A stretch of DNA of 64,000 bases, from the NCBI RefSeq assembly GCF_014839805.1, contig NC_051129.1:4034920-4098919 (forward strand), in the 5' to 3' direction. A program made the translations under genes and the position numbers. Each line of letters starts with the position of its first letter. The first letter of the stretch is position 1. Below the pieces are notes generated by a model, which saw nothing but the letters and a program-made list of their open reading frames with translations, did no database searches and was not told the origin of the DNA. Origin of the DNA: Manduca sexta (Eukaryota; Arthropoda; Insecta; Lepidoptera; Sphingidae). Positions 51,351 through 63,123 of the stretch are shown piece after piece.

Positions 51351-52605
51351 GCCAGTGCGCAGTTTTCCACATAAATGATACTTTGTAAAATTTTGGTTAA
51401 ATATACGTTTGTAACAGATTACCTATTCATTTAATAGTCTGTAATGTAAATACGTATAAAATTATGATTAAATAATAATTATTATTACAATTTATTGGCT
51501 AAGTCTGTTACCATCGACGTGAACATGATATAAGGTAACTCTATTCGTCTAACACAATACGGTGCGCCCTAAAAAAGGTTGCCATCGTATTGTTTTTTAT
51601 TTGTGCTCGGAGTTATAAATCCAGGGAGATAATGAAAAAGGGTATATGTATGAAATTATTAACTTTTTTACAAATTTCTAAATCCGTTTGAGTCATTTAA
51701 ACCATTTTTACAAACGTAAACATTACAGATAATACTTAGTTATGCTGATGCAACGAATACACGATTTAATTTTCAATAAATGTCTATAAGTCTGCTTATG
51801 ATAAGAACCAATCTATACTTTGCATATTGTCCGAAGATGAAAGCGATATTCGTAAGTGATCCAGTGAAATAGCAGTAAATAGATTCAATGAATATTTATT
51901 TTGTATACAAAAGTAATTGCATTAAATCTTTTAATAATATGTTTTGTGGCTTTATAAAAAATATTTAAATAGGTCAGAATACCCTGCTTTACAAAAAGGA
52001 AACATCTCACATGATTTTTAATTTTAATAATGAAATCCTAACATTTTTAAATGAATTAAAAAATGTCTTAAAAATAAGCTGACCTAAAATGATAAGACTT
52101 TTAACTGAATTTTTAAATCAATAAGTTTTATTCTTGTATTAGTATAATTTGTATACTTATGTATAAATATCAAATACTTATGTAAGAACAGTATTCGTTG
52201 CATTAGTACAGACAATAATGTACTTCTAGATCTTCTGCTCTACCTAGGTTCTAATTTTCGACAATATATTTCTAGGTGAAACCTAACTGCCACAGTGCTC
52301 TAACAACGTGCCCCACGACGACATCGACGTTATATTTATAAGCTAGTTATAATTTTGCCTAAACTATTATATTGTAACCTATACCTATCTTTATTGTAAC
52401 ATTTAAATCTTTATTATGTTCGTAGAGGCTTCCAGTTACGATTCAAAGAGAGCATTATTTATATGAAAAAGTTATGATTCAAAAATAAAATGTTTCAGTT
52501 TTACTTGGTGTATTATTTTGTACGTAGGTAAGTAGTTCCTAAAGAATTCGAAGTGCAAGCGATATCTAACAGAATCTAAAGAGAAGATGGCCATTCTATG
52601 ATAAT
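51351..52605. other. Intergenic downstream of the host gene
   Basis: AT-rich, no recognised gene or bounded repeat. Confidence 0.5.
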
Positions 52606-52770
52606 ATAAATAATATCAGCCCATAATACTGTCCTACTGCTGGGCACGGGCTTCCTCTACCGAGAGGAGTTAGGCGTTAATCTACCACGCTGGCCTAGTG
52701 TAGAATGTCAGGCTTCACATACCCTCAAAATCTTATAATGAACGTATCAAGTGTACAGCTTTCCTTTTTA
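52606..52770 (-). mobile_element. SINE family C, tail fragment
   Basis: The + strand shows AATATCAGCCCATAATACTG, GGGCACGGGCTTCCTCTAC and CTACCACGCTGGCCTAG, stopping after GTACAGCTTTCC. The direct-repeat unit starting at 52777 begins just after it and may have cut it. Confidence 0.6.
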
Positions 52771-52776
52771 AAATTA

Positions 52777-52983
52777 TGTAAAACGCTCTTTTTACAGTAA
52801 ACATTATATTAGCAAAATAATTACAGAATACAATTTTAAACATTCTTTTGACAACGTCCAGCCAGAGAGAATAATAATAGAATAGACGCCGCGTCACATA
52901 TCTTCTCTTCTGCCAGCCTGCCCGCGCAACCGAATACTTCCGGAAACGCCCGATGTCATCGGCTAGGATAGCGGCGCGTAACA
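52777..52983. repeat. 207-bp direct repeat, left (putative LTR)
   Basis: The first half is AT-rich; the second half is GC-rich (GACGCCGCGTC, CCCGCGCAACCG, AGCGGCGCGTAACA). Identical to 57485-57691. The minus-strand open frames through it are incidental. Confidence 0.8.
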
Positions 52984-53739
52984 TCGGCCATCCTGCAAAG
53001 TGAATACCAAAGGTATTCACAAAAATAAATTTGAGAAAGCAGAACTGAATCGGATACTTATATATTAAACATTTTTACCAGTAAATCACTAACTATTTCT
53101 GATCGATTAACTCTTTAATAAACCAATCAAGTCTTGCGTATCCACAATATCCAACAGCTTATCCATTTTGCAATTAACTTTCACGCTATATGTGTATATA
53201 ATTTATTTTTCGTTAGTACCTAAACCCCGTTTCCTTACTTCATTCCCAGCAACCAAAGACCTTCATTCTATTTATCCAAGTTTACATACAGTTAATGCTG
53301 AATTCTAGTAGCAATCATAGAATGCTGAGAACCAAACTTAAGTTTAAAAAAAAAACACCCAGAACAATTAAACCTTTCAAAGCAAAACCTCCAATTAGTA
53401 AGACAGCAGCAAATGAAAAGGAATGAGAAGCACAACTAAAGAACTCCATAGAAGTCGCAAAGGAAGTTAACACACAAGATAATATAACACACAATAAGGA
53501 CTTATCAGCACACGATTCATACATATAAATAAGCATACGCAACATATACCAACTCAATCAAATCAATTAATCAAATGGTTTACGAGTAACACAGCATAAA
53601 AGCAAGAAGCGTTAGAAAAGTCATAACTGAAATTAATAAAATATTTAAAACTAACATGCGGAAGATTGCCATGCTTCCAGATTATAAACACAGAAAAATG
53701 CATTCAATCGGCCAAAGGCATTAAGAAAAAAGACGGGAA

Positions 53740-54113
53740 AATACAGACAGCGAAAAGAGATTAGATCCCCAGCATAAAGAATAAAAACGGCATAATAGAA
53801 ACCACAATACGAGAGTCTCTATCAAAGCTACTAAATGCATCCAAGAATTAAACACATGCAGAAATACTACAAAAACAACAGATCCGACCATTAAAGAACC
53901 GGTACCGGAGACAATCTCTGATAAATAAAAGTAGTCAAATAAAACTCCAGGTGCAGAGAACATCAGCAATGAACTTCTCATCGAGAACAGGGACATTATT
54001 AACACCTACACTCACATAGTTATTGACTGAGGTCTTAAGAATAAATTAATTTCAAGTCAGTGGACAACAATTACTATTATACGACTACACAAGAAGATTG
54101 AAAAGGACATTTT
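53740..54113 (+). pseudogene. Decayed RTE-clade reverse transcriptase, part 1
   Basis: In one frame with several stops, a KTPGAENISNELL box is followed by a hydrophobic stretch and QWTTITIIRLHKK, matching the RTE-type series 'KAPG.D.I.NE.L ... W ... I.L.HKK'. It breaks off at a T-run (54113), where unrelated sequence begins. Confidence 0.5.
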
Positions 54114-54984
54114 TTTTTATTACTAGCTCTTCTAACCTAATCGATAACATAAGATGTACAGACTCCAAATTAAGAACGGATACATTAGCAACAGAACTGG
54201 GTGCACGACTTTCGAGAAGTGAATGTAATAAAAACATGCAATAAAAGTAAATTAGGAAACAAGTTACATTGTGTTTGAATTAGTAATAACGAATTAGTTG
54301 AAGTCACAAATTAGGGACAGAATTTATTATTCCAAGTTTCTTAATCTGAGGTACTTTACCGCTAAAATACAAATTTCTTGAAGCATATTATTGTGGACTG
54401 ATACATTCGCCACAAAGGCAAGTGATGACTATAATTGATTCGCCGTGTTGGCAAGTTGAAAGTCACTCTGTTATGGAGACGGTTGCCAGAACGAGAATCA
54501 GCAAAATTAAGTTTCATTAACAAAACAGAGTTATCAATGTCAACGTTAACCCATTTTATATCTGCCATAAATTATATCTGCCATCTCGCGTCTTTATTCA
54601 AGAAAACTGATTTTAAATTGAGCAAGTCTAGATTCGTAGCTTTGTAAACTGTGGCAGTGGTTATTCACGTGTGAAAAATGATACAGAAACTGCTTCTGGG
54701 CTCTCTCACCTATCTCTGAATATTTCGATGAATGACGGACTCCAGAGAGCATAGCAACATTCAAGATCAAATCGGACGAAACAACTAAAAAGACGACAGA
54801 GATCTCGGGATCTTCAAAACTTTCGTTTGTTATAACAGAAAACCAATTGAAAGCGCAGCCTACCCCGTAACTATGAGTCGAATAGTCAGTTAAGCCACGC
54901 GTGTCAAGACACTTCCTAAATGGGATAGTATTTAAAATATAAGAAACTCTAAGAAGACTATAAATCTTAACAGTTTGAATAAAT
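54114..54984. other. Sequence interrupting the RTE relic
   Basis: Starts at a T-run and has no recognised coding content or clear terminal repeats. Probably a later insertion into the RTE copy, but its class is unknown. Confidence 0.3.
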
Positions 54985-55110
54985 AACTATAGGTCTACAA
55001 CTTGATGTCAAATATCTACAAAGTCCTCGCTAAAGTGATTCTATATCGCAGGCATAACCAAGACACTGGACCAGATTCAACTAAGAGAACCAGCAGGCTT
55101 AACCGTTACC
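54985..55110 (+). pseudogene. Decayed RTE-clade reverse transcriptase, part 2
   Basis: NNYRS, then after a frameshift LMSNIYKVLAKVIL, then after another ITKTLDQIQLREPAG. These match the next RTE boxes (NYRPI.L.S.IYKV..KVI / R...LDE.QP.EQAG). About 870 bp of other DNA separates it from part 1, consistent with a nested insertion. Confidence 0.5.
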
Positions 55111-56875
55111 CCAGTGTTTATAAAAACTGTCACTGGCGATCGAAGCCGATGTGGAGACATGTGATTTACAATTACACTACTCAAGTACAGCGTTAGCTAC
55201 ACGTGTATGTTCCGCTTATATAAACAACCAGCACAGAGAACATGGCCAACATGGAATAAAAACAACTACAGCAATTTTCATATGCATTACACAATGTTGG
55301 CAACTCATCGGAACCAGGATTTGTACATAATTTTCGGTAATGTCAATATTACATTCCGTAAATTGGGCTCCGTAAATAGTATCGATACTGAAGCACGCAT
55401 CCGTCGCTACTTCTACCGAATATGTTTCAACTTTTTTTTACAAAATGACAATAACTGAACTCTAAACATACTTTTTTAACTATTTAATTAAAACATCAGC
55501 TTCTAATGACCCACTAAAATCAGAAGACATCCATCTCTGAAGTATCATCATGACATGAATTCCTTGTGCATGTCTGCTCGATAAAACCACGGTTAATATA
55601 TTTCTACAACTAAACAGGTTAACAGAAAATAACTTATCATAAGCAGTATAATAGATGTCAGTCGTAAGGTTTTATCTGATATTTTACTTTTTTTTTGTTC
55701 ATAATGTTATTACCAACAATAAACCACCACCACCATCATGGTACACTTCAAAATTGCAGGAATACTCAAAGACAAATACAAATGTTTTCGCAATCTCAGA
55801 TTACCATTCCCACTGTTTATCAAAAAATTGAGCGAAGGTTAACCAACCAAGCTTAGTGTTACAGCTAGTACGGCAACACAATCCAGTATACCATTTCAGA
55901 GTCACCATATTGTACCCTTATTCATTCGCAGAAATATTGCTCACATATTGTACCTTATTAGTATACTTAGAGAGCATCAATTGTTCAGAGCCATTGCGTA
56001 AGTGCTATATAAGAACACCAAACATTTCAATTAATAAGCCAGTGCTTTTCAATTTATCCCGAGTCCAAGTACAGACAGAATAGTTTTTTTTATCATGCTC
56101 CAAACCAGATCAGTGAGGGTATCTGGAACAGAAGATATGTATGTTATATTATATTATTATATTACATTTCTAAACAACAACGTTTGCTCTGTCTTATTTT
56201 CTTTACTCTGTTTTCCTAAATTGCATTTATACATCAACACAGTTGACTGGATTTTGGAACCTCGTATACCACAAATCACATAATATTGTACTCCTGCCGT
56301 ATATTGTAGCTTAATCTCTTTATGTCAGACTGTAAGCTTTCCATGTAAGATTAATGAATTCACAGATATTATATATAGTTTATAATTAAATATAAACACT
56401 AAACCAGAAACAGAAATAGAAAAACAGAAAAGAAATTAAGTAAAACAGAATTAATGAAGCAGATCAGTAAAATAAAGCAGTCAAGTCAGACAGAGTATGT
56501 TCTGACGTAGTGTTACCAGGTGTCTCGATGTGCGCGGAATATCCCCGTTATCAGAGTTCTGGAGACACGTCCCGATTTGCGACTGATTGGGACATTAAAT
56601 GTCCCGAAAATCAATAAATTTATCAAAAGACATTATTATCAAAAATAAACAACACATCACATCACTAGCCCTGTAGGTATAGTTTTATTTTGTTCTGTTG
56701 TTTAGAGACGCGACTGTACCGTGATCTATGATTCGATGTTAAATCAGAAATTGCAATGAAAACCAACATTAGCATGACTTGCAGTATTTTTTTTTTGTGT
56801 TTCGACCTTCTACCTGGATCCCGATTTGTTTTACCTGTTGCCCGATTTCAAACAAATAGGACCTAGTAACACTAA

Positions 56876-57099
56876 TCAGAATGCTCATGGCTACAGACAG
56901 AATATGATCAGAAGGCTCATGACCACAGACAGATTATGATCAGAATGCTCATGACTACAGACAGAATATGATCAGAATGCTCATGGTTACAGACAGAATA
57001 TGACCAGAATGGTCATGGCTACAGACAGAATATGATCAGAATGGTCATGGCTGCAGACAGAATATGATCAAAAGGCTCACGGCCACAGACAGACCAGAT
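56876..57099 (+). repeat. Minisatellite, seven 32-bp units
   Basis: Units begin TCAGAATGCTCATGG (or close variants) at 56876, 56908, 56940, 56972, 57004, 57036 and 57068, each with ACAGACAGA. The 32-bp period is constant; substitutions are scattered. Continuous units without spacers exclude CRISPR. Confidence 0.9.
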
Positions 57100-57484
57100 T
57101 AAATAAAATAAACAATTACGCACGTTCGCATTGTCAGCCTGAAGTGTTGCGCCACCGATTTGACTTCACATGACTCCAGTCATTCCTGTCTCCAATGATT
57201 TAGTTTCTAAGAAAACACCCTCTCCAGTGAGCCAAGCAGCAGGCATAACGAAGTTTTTGTTATGAATGTCGTGAATCGTACTAATGTGCAGACATCAATT
57301 CCATATGCATTCCCAACATATTTACTTCAACAGACGTAGACGTTGCCATGGTAACTAAAATCTGAGAATCTGGTAATTTTAATTTTGGCATTCAATGATT
57401 CATCACAGATTTATTCCGATAGTTCTCTTCACATTCGAATTCAATGTAACTTCAAATTATCATTTGTATAATCCCACTTCTGAA

Positions 57485-57691
57485 TGTAAAACGCTCTTTT
57501 TACAGTAAACATTATATTAGCAAAATAATTACAGAATACAATTTTAAACATTCTTTTGACAACGTCCAGCCAGAGAGAATAATAATAGAATAGACGCCGC
57601 GTCACATATCTTCTCTTCTGCCAGCCTGCCCGCGCAACCGAATACTTCCGGAAACGCCCGATGTCATCGGCTAGGATAGCGGCGCGTAACA
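57485..57691. repeat. 207-bp direct repeat, right (putative LTR)
   Basis: Identical to 52777-52983; followed by the ATTA duplication. Confidence 0.8.
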
Positions 57692-57999
57692 ATTATGTTT
57701 TATGATTTTTCATACATAATTAATCTGTTTAGTTGTGTTTACTTACTTACTATATACTTACTTTTGCAAGTTACAAGCAATAAAATGTAATATATGTTTT
57801 ACAGTATAAAGTCGCAATCGGGTTTTTTATAAAAACATACATCATATAAGTTCAAATGCATTTAGAAATGTCTAACAAAGTAATTTGTTAAAAATATATG
57901 TTTCGTTCATTAATTTAATTATTAAAATCAATATAATGATTTAATGACGTCTGTCCATTTGGTGGGTATTCGGCCGCGAGGACGTTTACAATAGGAACA

Positions 58000-59260
58000 A
58001 CCACGAAAAAATTTACAACCCGATTGCGACTTACTACACGTTCCGATACAGTAGATTCCGACCAGATCAAAATACAACGAGGTGTATTCCAAGGAAACTC
58101 ACTTAGTCCACTTTGGTTCTGCCTCGCACTGAATCCTCTCTTCAACATTTTAAAATCAACTAGCTTTGGTTATGACCTGAAATGCAAAGAAACTGAGGGT
58201 AAAACGGATAGATAATTTATCACACATAAATTAAACCACTTACTCTACATGGACGATATCAAACTATATACTGAAGATGAAAGCCAACTCTATAACCTAG
58301 CTACGCTAACAGAACAGTTTAGCGAAGACATAAAAATGGAGTTTGGCATTGGTAAATGTAAGATAAATTCCATCAAATCAGGTAGCATTTGTCAACATCA
58401 GTATACTTTATCTACAGAAGAGAAAATAGAACCACTTTACGGACAGGAAGCCTACAAATACTTTGGATACAACCAATCACAACAAATACACTACAAAGAA
58501 ATTAAAAATACGCTTACACAACAGTTTCACCATCGATTCAATGCAATACTGAAAAAACAACTTTATGTCCGAAACACCATCTAAGCTATTAACACTTTTG
58601 CTGTACCCATACTTACCTACTCTTTTAGCATAATAAATAAGACTAAATCCGATTTAAAAAATCTGCTACGACTAGAATCCGCTAACACTACCCGAGATCT
58701 TACGTACAGCGACTAACGTTATCTAGGAAGGAAGGAGGTAGTGGTCTCACGACATAACTAACCTACACAACACTCAAATTACAACCCTTACAGCATACTT
58801 TTTCCATAAAGTGACATCCTCAATACTCCACAATGTAACTAAATGATTAAAATTTTACCCCTTTGAATATGAAACTACGAACCGTACAAAAAAATGAATG
58901 TCTGACTGATAATAAGAAAAAAAATTAAGAATGGAGTCGAAAATCGCTGCATGGGAGGCATTACAAGATTGAACTTAACCTAATGTCGACAAAAGATAAC
59001 AACAACAGACAAAATAGAACCTTATAGCCACACCAAAACATCCATTCCAGACTATAAATATATCCCAGAAACAGTTCTTAAAAATAGTAACTGACTGACT
59101 GAAAGACTTTTATAGAACTGCAAAAGGCAGTGATTTTGAATACCTGCAGAATTGTGAGAAATTTCTTGCAGACAGAGTCATGTCCTTTACCAATCCACAA
59201 CACAATGTCGAACTCGGACACTCCCAACACTGATACTATCAGCACTCACTTGGCTTAGGC
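58000..59260 (+). pseudogene. R4/Dong-like non-LTR reverse transcriptase relic
   Basis: One frame from about 58024 to 58720 shows IQRGVFQGNSLSPLWFCLAL (RT palm), then after a stop HLLYMDDIKLY (catalytic YMDD), then EFGIGKCK and YKYFGY boxes, and after the stop at 58582 INTFAVPILTYS and KSDLKNLLRLE. This series is typical of the R4/Dong type. Downstream, LGRKEGG and WHGRH-like fragments appear in shifted frames to about 59260. The 5' half (endonuclease and fingers) is absent. It starts about 300 bp after the direct-repeat unit ends. Confidence 0.65.
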
Positions 59261-59299
59261 CCGTGAATGCTGGCACTTACAGACCGAGCAGTAAAAATA

Positions 59300-59420
59300 T
59301 AAAAAGACAATAATAATATAATTCTTTATTGCACAACCAATAAAACATATAGAAAAACAAAAGAAAACAAATACAAGACATGGTTACACAATACTATGTT
59401 TAAGTAACTAGAGTTTCGTG
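59300..59420 (-). repeat. LINE 3'-end-like tail
   Basis: AATTCTTTATTGCACAACC followed by A-rich runs, as often seen at reversed LINE ends. Weak. Confidence 0.25.
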
Positions 59421-61654
59421 AAAGCTCCTTATAATGGTCTTACGTCCTATATTTTGGTATAAATAGATCTTTCACTGAATAACTACTACAAACATTATAG
59501 TTAGGACAAAAACAAATATAACAGAACTAACAACAATAGATTTCACAGGTATTATTCAATCTTATATGTATTAGGTATAATTCCAATAATTCAGTGATAT
59601 TAAAATTAAGAAATTATAATTAGTAAATTGATATTCAGAGCCATCTAGTAATTTTAGTTCGTACTATGACTGCTAAATTGCCATTCATTTGGTTTAGAAA
59701 TGAAATAATAGATGGCAATATGCGTGTACCTCATGCTGTTTTAAAGGCTACTTTACAGGTGGCGCTGTTTTACTGTTATTCTTGTTACGGAGTAAATAGA
59801 GATTTAGAGCATATTCGCATGATGTGTTGTCTCTGTCACACTAAGGTAATTTCATATGAACGCTATTTCATCGAAAACTAATTTAAGAGTATGGAACAGC
59901 CTATCAAAAACAATAACTGTCAAAACTGGCCCATCTGTCAGATTTATCGTAAGAACGTACCGAATGCGTGTTGTGAATTTTGTTTTGCTGATAGATTTTT
60001 ATTATTTTGGAATTAAAATTGTTATAAGTAGTATAATCGAAGAAACCGTTGACGAATTTTAATAGTTACTGTTTACAGTTGTTATATAGTGTCGCTGCGT
60101 ATGTAATTTTCGTGTTGTAACTTCAACCTACTTTGTTCCTGTTGACCTGCCTCGAACTTTGGTCGTTTAAAAGGTAACGGTTTTATTAAATTTAATTTTT
60201 TATATGAAAAATTTGATGAAATATCTTGATTTACACCCACATGTTTTTGTACTTAAGTAACCCGTATTATAAATCGGTTTATTTGCGGTATTAGCCGATT
60301 GTTTGATCGTGAACAGCGATCTTATCTCGTGTGTCTCTGTTTTGAAGATTTATATGCAATGCTTTCTTATCTTACTTTACGTGATACAATGCAGTGCCAA
60401 TAAAGCAATTTTCAATGCAAAATTACAACGTGTTTCTGACAAACGGTCACATTTCGTGACTTCAATTTTCATTCACATAACGATAAACAATTCGTGACCT
60501 TGACATTGTTCTATTATAACTTCTCATTTTTTTTAAACTTAAGCATTATATTAAACCTTTGTGAATAACTTGTCGAATAAAAAGTTGTGTACACATTTGA
60601 TTAAACTCATTATGATCATAGCAACTATGTTATGAAATTCGTTGTACTATGGTTCTTTAAAAATAATGCTTCTTGCTAAATATGTAGTTGGTAAATTCAA
60701 TACACTACATAATAACAAAATTGACCTTTTATAACAATGACTTTTTATAACCTTGTATTTAAAAAAAAATCTGCATAAGGAAGAAATTCATTTGAATGTC
60801 ACCAGTAATGGGGAAGTGATAAATCTTATGCAGTCTCTTTGGATGGGGGTCTGCACTCTCATGCTATATTTAGCTCTTACAATTGTCTTGTGAACAGCAG
60901 AACCTGTTCATCACAGCTTGTTATTAATTTTGAATACCTATACAGCTAATCAGATCCAGGCTTACCTAACTATTTTACAATTTAATTCAAATCAAACATA
61001 CCTAAAAGTAAAACACCTGAAATATCTTTTCTTTTTTTAAATTTAAAAACTGAACTAGTGCAAAATTTTGTGAGGACTGGAATACCAATACCATTTAAAT
61101 CATAAAGTATATTTTATGAACTTCTTCATTTATGAATCCTATAATTTGAACAAGTATTCATAAAAAAATAATTGTTGTAATAAACTTTTTTAATGACTTT
61201 GAAACAGATAATTATAATATCTTTAATAGACATGTTTTACAATTATCATCACTGAGTTGTTAACAGAATAATAAAGTTGTTTTGTGAAATGGCATTTAAG
61301 TGTAAGTAAGGAAACTATTTAAAATACTACATTTATCTCTTGCATACTAGTGACATTAAATATTATAAAATTTTCATTATCATTGGAACATCTTATCAAA
61401 CTAGATAAATATGTTTTGTTACATTCCTGTACAGACTGCCTTGAAAAACCTTTCCTATATATCCTGTTTTATATTTAAAACCTCATCCAATCATGCCAAC
61501 ATAATTATGTAGACGAATGGGGTAGTCATCTCTCATCTATTTGTGAAAGCTTTTAAATGGCTTTCTTGTATTTATGTACCTTTAATATTTAATCTAGCTG
61601 TAAGTTTTCCGAAAATAATAAAATAAATCTGTTGACACTCTTTTGGACATTACT
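59421..61654. other. Intergenic
   Basis: Small frames at 59666, 59856 and 60303 have no recognisable domain. A GTCGCTGCG patch at about 60090 followed by AAAAG|GTAACG at 60171 could be a 5' UTR exon and donor, but nothing confirms it. Confidence 0.35.
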
Positions 61655-61705
61655 CAATTTACCATCAGGTGTAATGATGTCACTTTGATGTGTTTGAAAG
61701 AAAAA
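61655..61705 (+). repeat. Repeat family A tail fragment
   Basis: TTTACCATCAGGTGTAATGATG and CACTTTGATGTG match the family A 3' end. Confidence 0.35.
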
Positions 61706-61751
61706 CCAACTTCTTTTTACTATGGAAAAAAAATATTATGTATTTATTATA

Positions 61752-61997
61752 CAAGGTCATTTTGGCATTAATTACTAAATGAAACCATATACTTATGTAT
61801 GTAAAAATAATACTACAATAAATTACTTGAACCATAGTTGTAAAATAAAAACTGTATGTTTAATAAAGTACTAAGTAACTGTATGTTTGATTTTTGGCAT
61901 AATTGCCAAAAATCATCCATGAATAACAATTGAAATTTAGCATAGGTGAAGATGAGTATGTAGTTTCATACAATAATGCATTTGCAAAATTACCCTG
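61752..61997. mobile_element. TIR/MITE element, family F, short copy
   Basis: The left end CAAGGTCATTTTGGCATTA and the right end (minus strand CAGGGTAATTTTGCAAATGC) are flanked by TA at 61750-61751 and 61998-61999. 246 bp. The subterminal block CCAAAAATCATCCATGA is shared with 14459-14862. Confidence 0.6.
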
Positions 61998-62017
61998 TAC
62001 TAATTGAAAACCAGAAT

Positions 62018-62175
62018 TGTTTTTTTTAATGCTTGGAATGACGAGCCTGCTGTTCGCCTGATGATAAGCAATACAACCACACATAAACAGCAGAAACACC
62101 ATCCGACACCTTGAATTACGAAATATTAGATTAAATTGAGACATGAGTTGCTAAGTCTTATTATGACCAGTAGTT
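62018..62175 (-). repeat. Family E copy, short
   Basis: The + strand starts with a T run, then CTGTTCGCCTGATGATAAGC, CACCATCCGACACCTTG and CCAGTAGTTTTTTT. Confidence 0.55.
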
Positions 62176-62811
62176 TTTTTAGCCTCCAGGCACATAACCA
62201 ATTTTACCAATAAACTTTCACAATTACTATTTAACCTTCACAAAACATTTAGGCCAGGACCATCCCATTACATTTCCATAATGCTTTAAACAATTAGTGC
62301 GAGGCATTTACTTCAAACTGTATTAGAATGTGTTTTGCCATAAACAGGGCTGGCATTGACCTTCTGCATTGATATCTCTAGTATTATTATAAGTGTAATT
62401 GTTTGTTTGACCTCCATTCTTGAAGCAATGGAATGATGGACAGTCTTGTTTGCATAGAGATAATTTATGGCTTAGTAAGTGACTCAATATGGTACCTTTT
62501 ATTATAATAAAATTTCGAGACACAAAGTTGAATTTTATTCCTTGCAATAATTGTTACCTGGCCAGAGCTTCAAGTAAATATAAATAATAATATTAATAAG
62601 TTCAATCGTACTTGATGTAATTTTACATAGAATCTCAATGCTGTTCTACATAACAATTCGTCTATGCCAGCCATTATCAAACTTTTTTGACCTCTTTGAA
62701 AAAATAAATATTTCATGGAGCTCTAATCAAAAATTTGTTTGAATGGTTTTGTGTGTATTATTAGATAATAATCATATTACTTACATTATGTTCCATTATA
62801 CCCCATATGCT

Positions 62812-63072
62812 TGTGGAGCCCTGCCTGAGGCTCTGAAGAGTCTTAGAACTTAAGGGAAGACACTGACTATACCTGATCTTTGCTATATTTATCGAGAGCA
62901 GTAATGAAATTGTGGTATTTATATAATAAGAAGTTATATAATTTTATGTTATAACCTTTTTGGTGTTTTGGTTCTTTATGAAAAAGAAATAGATTGTCAG
63001 TAGTTTTGAAATTGGTTCTCAATAAAATGGCTTTTCCTTGCGTATTTTAATAATTTGTATTAAAATATTACA
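62812..63072 (+). mobile_element. Putative 5' LTR of a Ty3/Gypsy-type element
   Basis: Begins TGTGGAGCCCTGCC and ends TATTACA (TG...CA), about 261 bp, with AATAAA at 63021-63026. It lies immediately upstream of a primer-binding site and gag. The left boundary is inferred from TG; the partner LTR is outside the window, so it cannot be confirmed. Confidence 0.5.
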
Positions 63073-63074
63073 AT

Positions 63075-63088
63075 TGGCGACGAGGATA
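63075..63088 (+). promoter_or_regulatory. Primer-binding site
   Basis: TTGGCGACGAGGAT starts two bases after the LTR end. The TGGCGACGAGGAT form is common in insect Ty3/Gypsy elements. Confidence 0.6.
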
Positions 63089-63123
63089 CTTACCCTTTGC
63101 GTGATTTAAAAAAAGTAACAATT

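Larger units (their letters stand above)
52777..57691. mobile_element. LTR-type non-coding element bounded by identical 207-bp repeats
   Basis: Two direct repeats (52777-52983, 57485-57691) are identical at all 207 positions, begin TGT and end ACA, and are flanked outside by ATTA (52773-52776, 57692-57695). These are hallmarks of a recently inserted LTR element. The 4.5-kb interior has no intact gag or pol, no TGG primer site and no obvious polypurine tract on the + strand. On the minus strand TTCAGAAGTGGGA follows one LTR and GCAGGATGGCCGA precedes the other, so minus orientation is possible. The interior holds a decayed RTE reverse transcriptase and a minisatellite. Best read as a large non-autonomous (LARD-like) element; a segmental duplication or assembly error is the alternative. 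Confidence 0.6.

Noticed and set aside
53315..54005. Minus-strand hydrophobic open frames
   Set aside because: They are antisense to an A-rich, decayed LINE region; the hydrophobic look comes from T-rich codons.
56876..57099. CRISPR-like regular repeats
   Set aside because: Repeats are contiguous with no unique spacers, in a eukaryotic sequence; this is a minisatellite.
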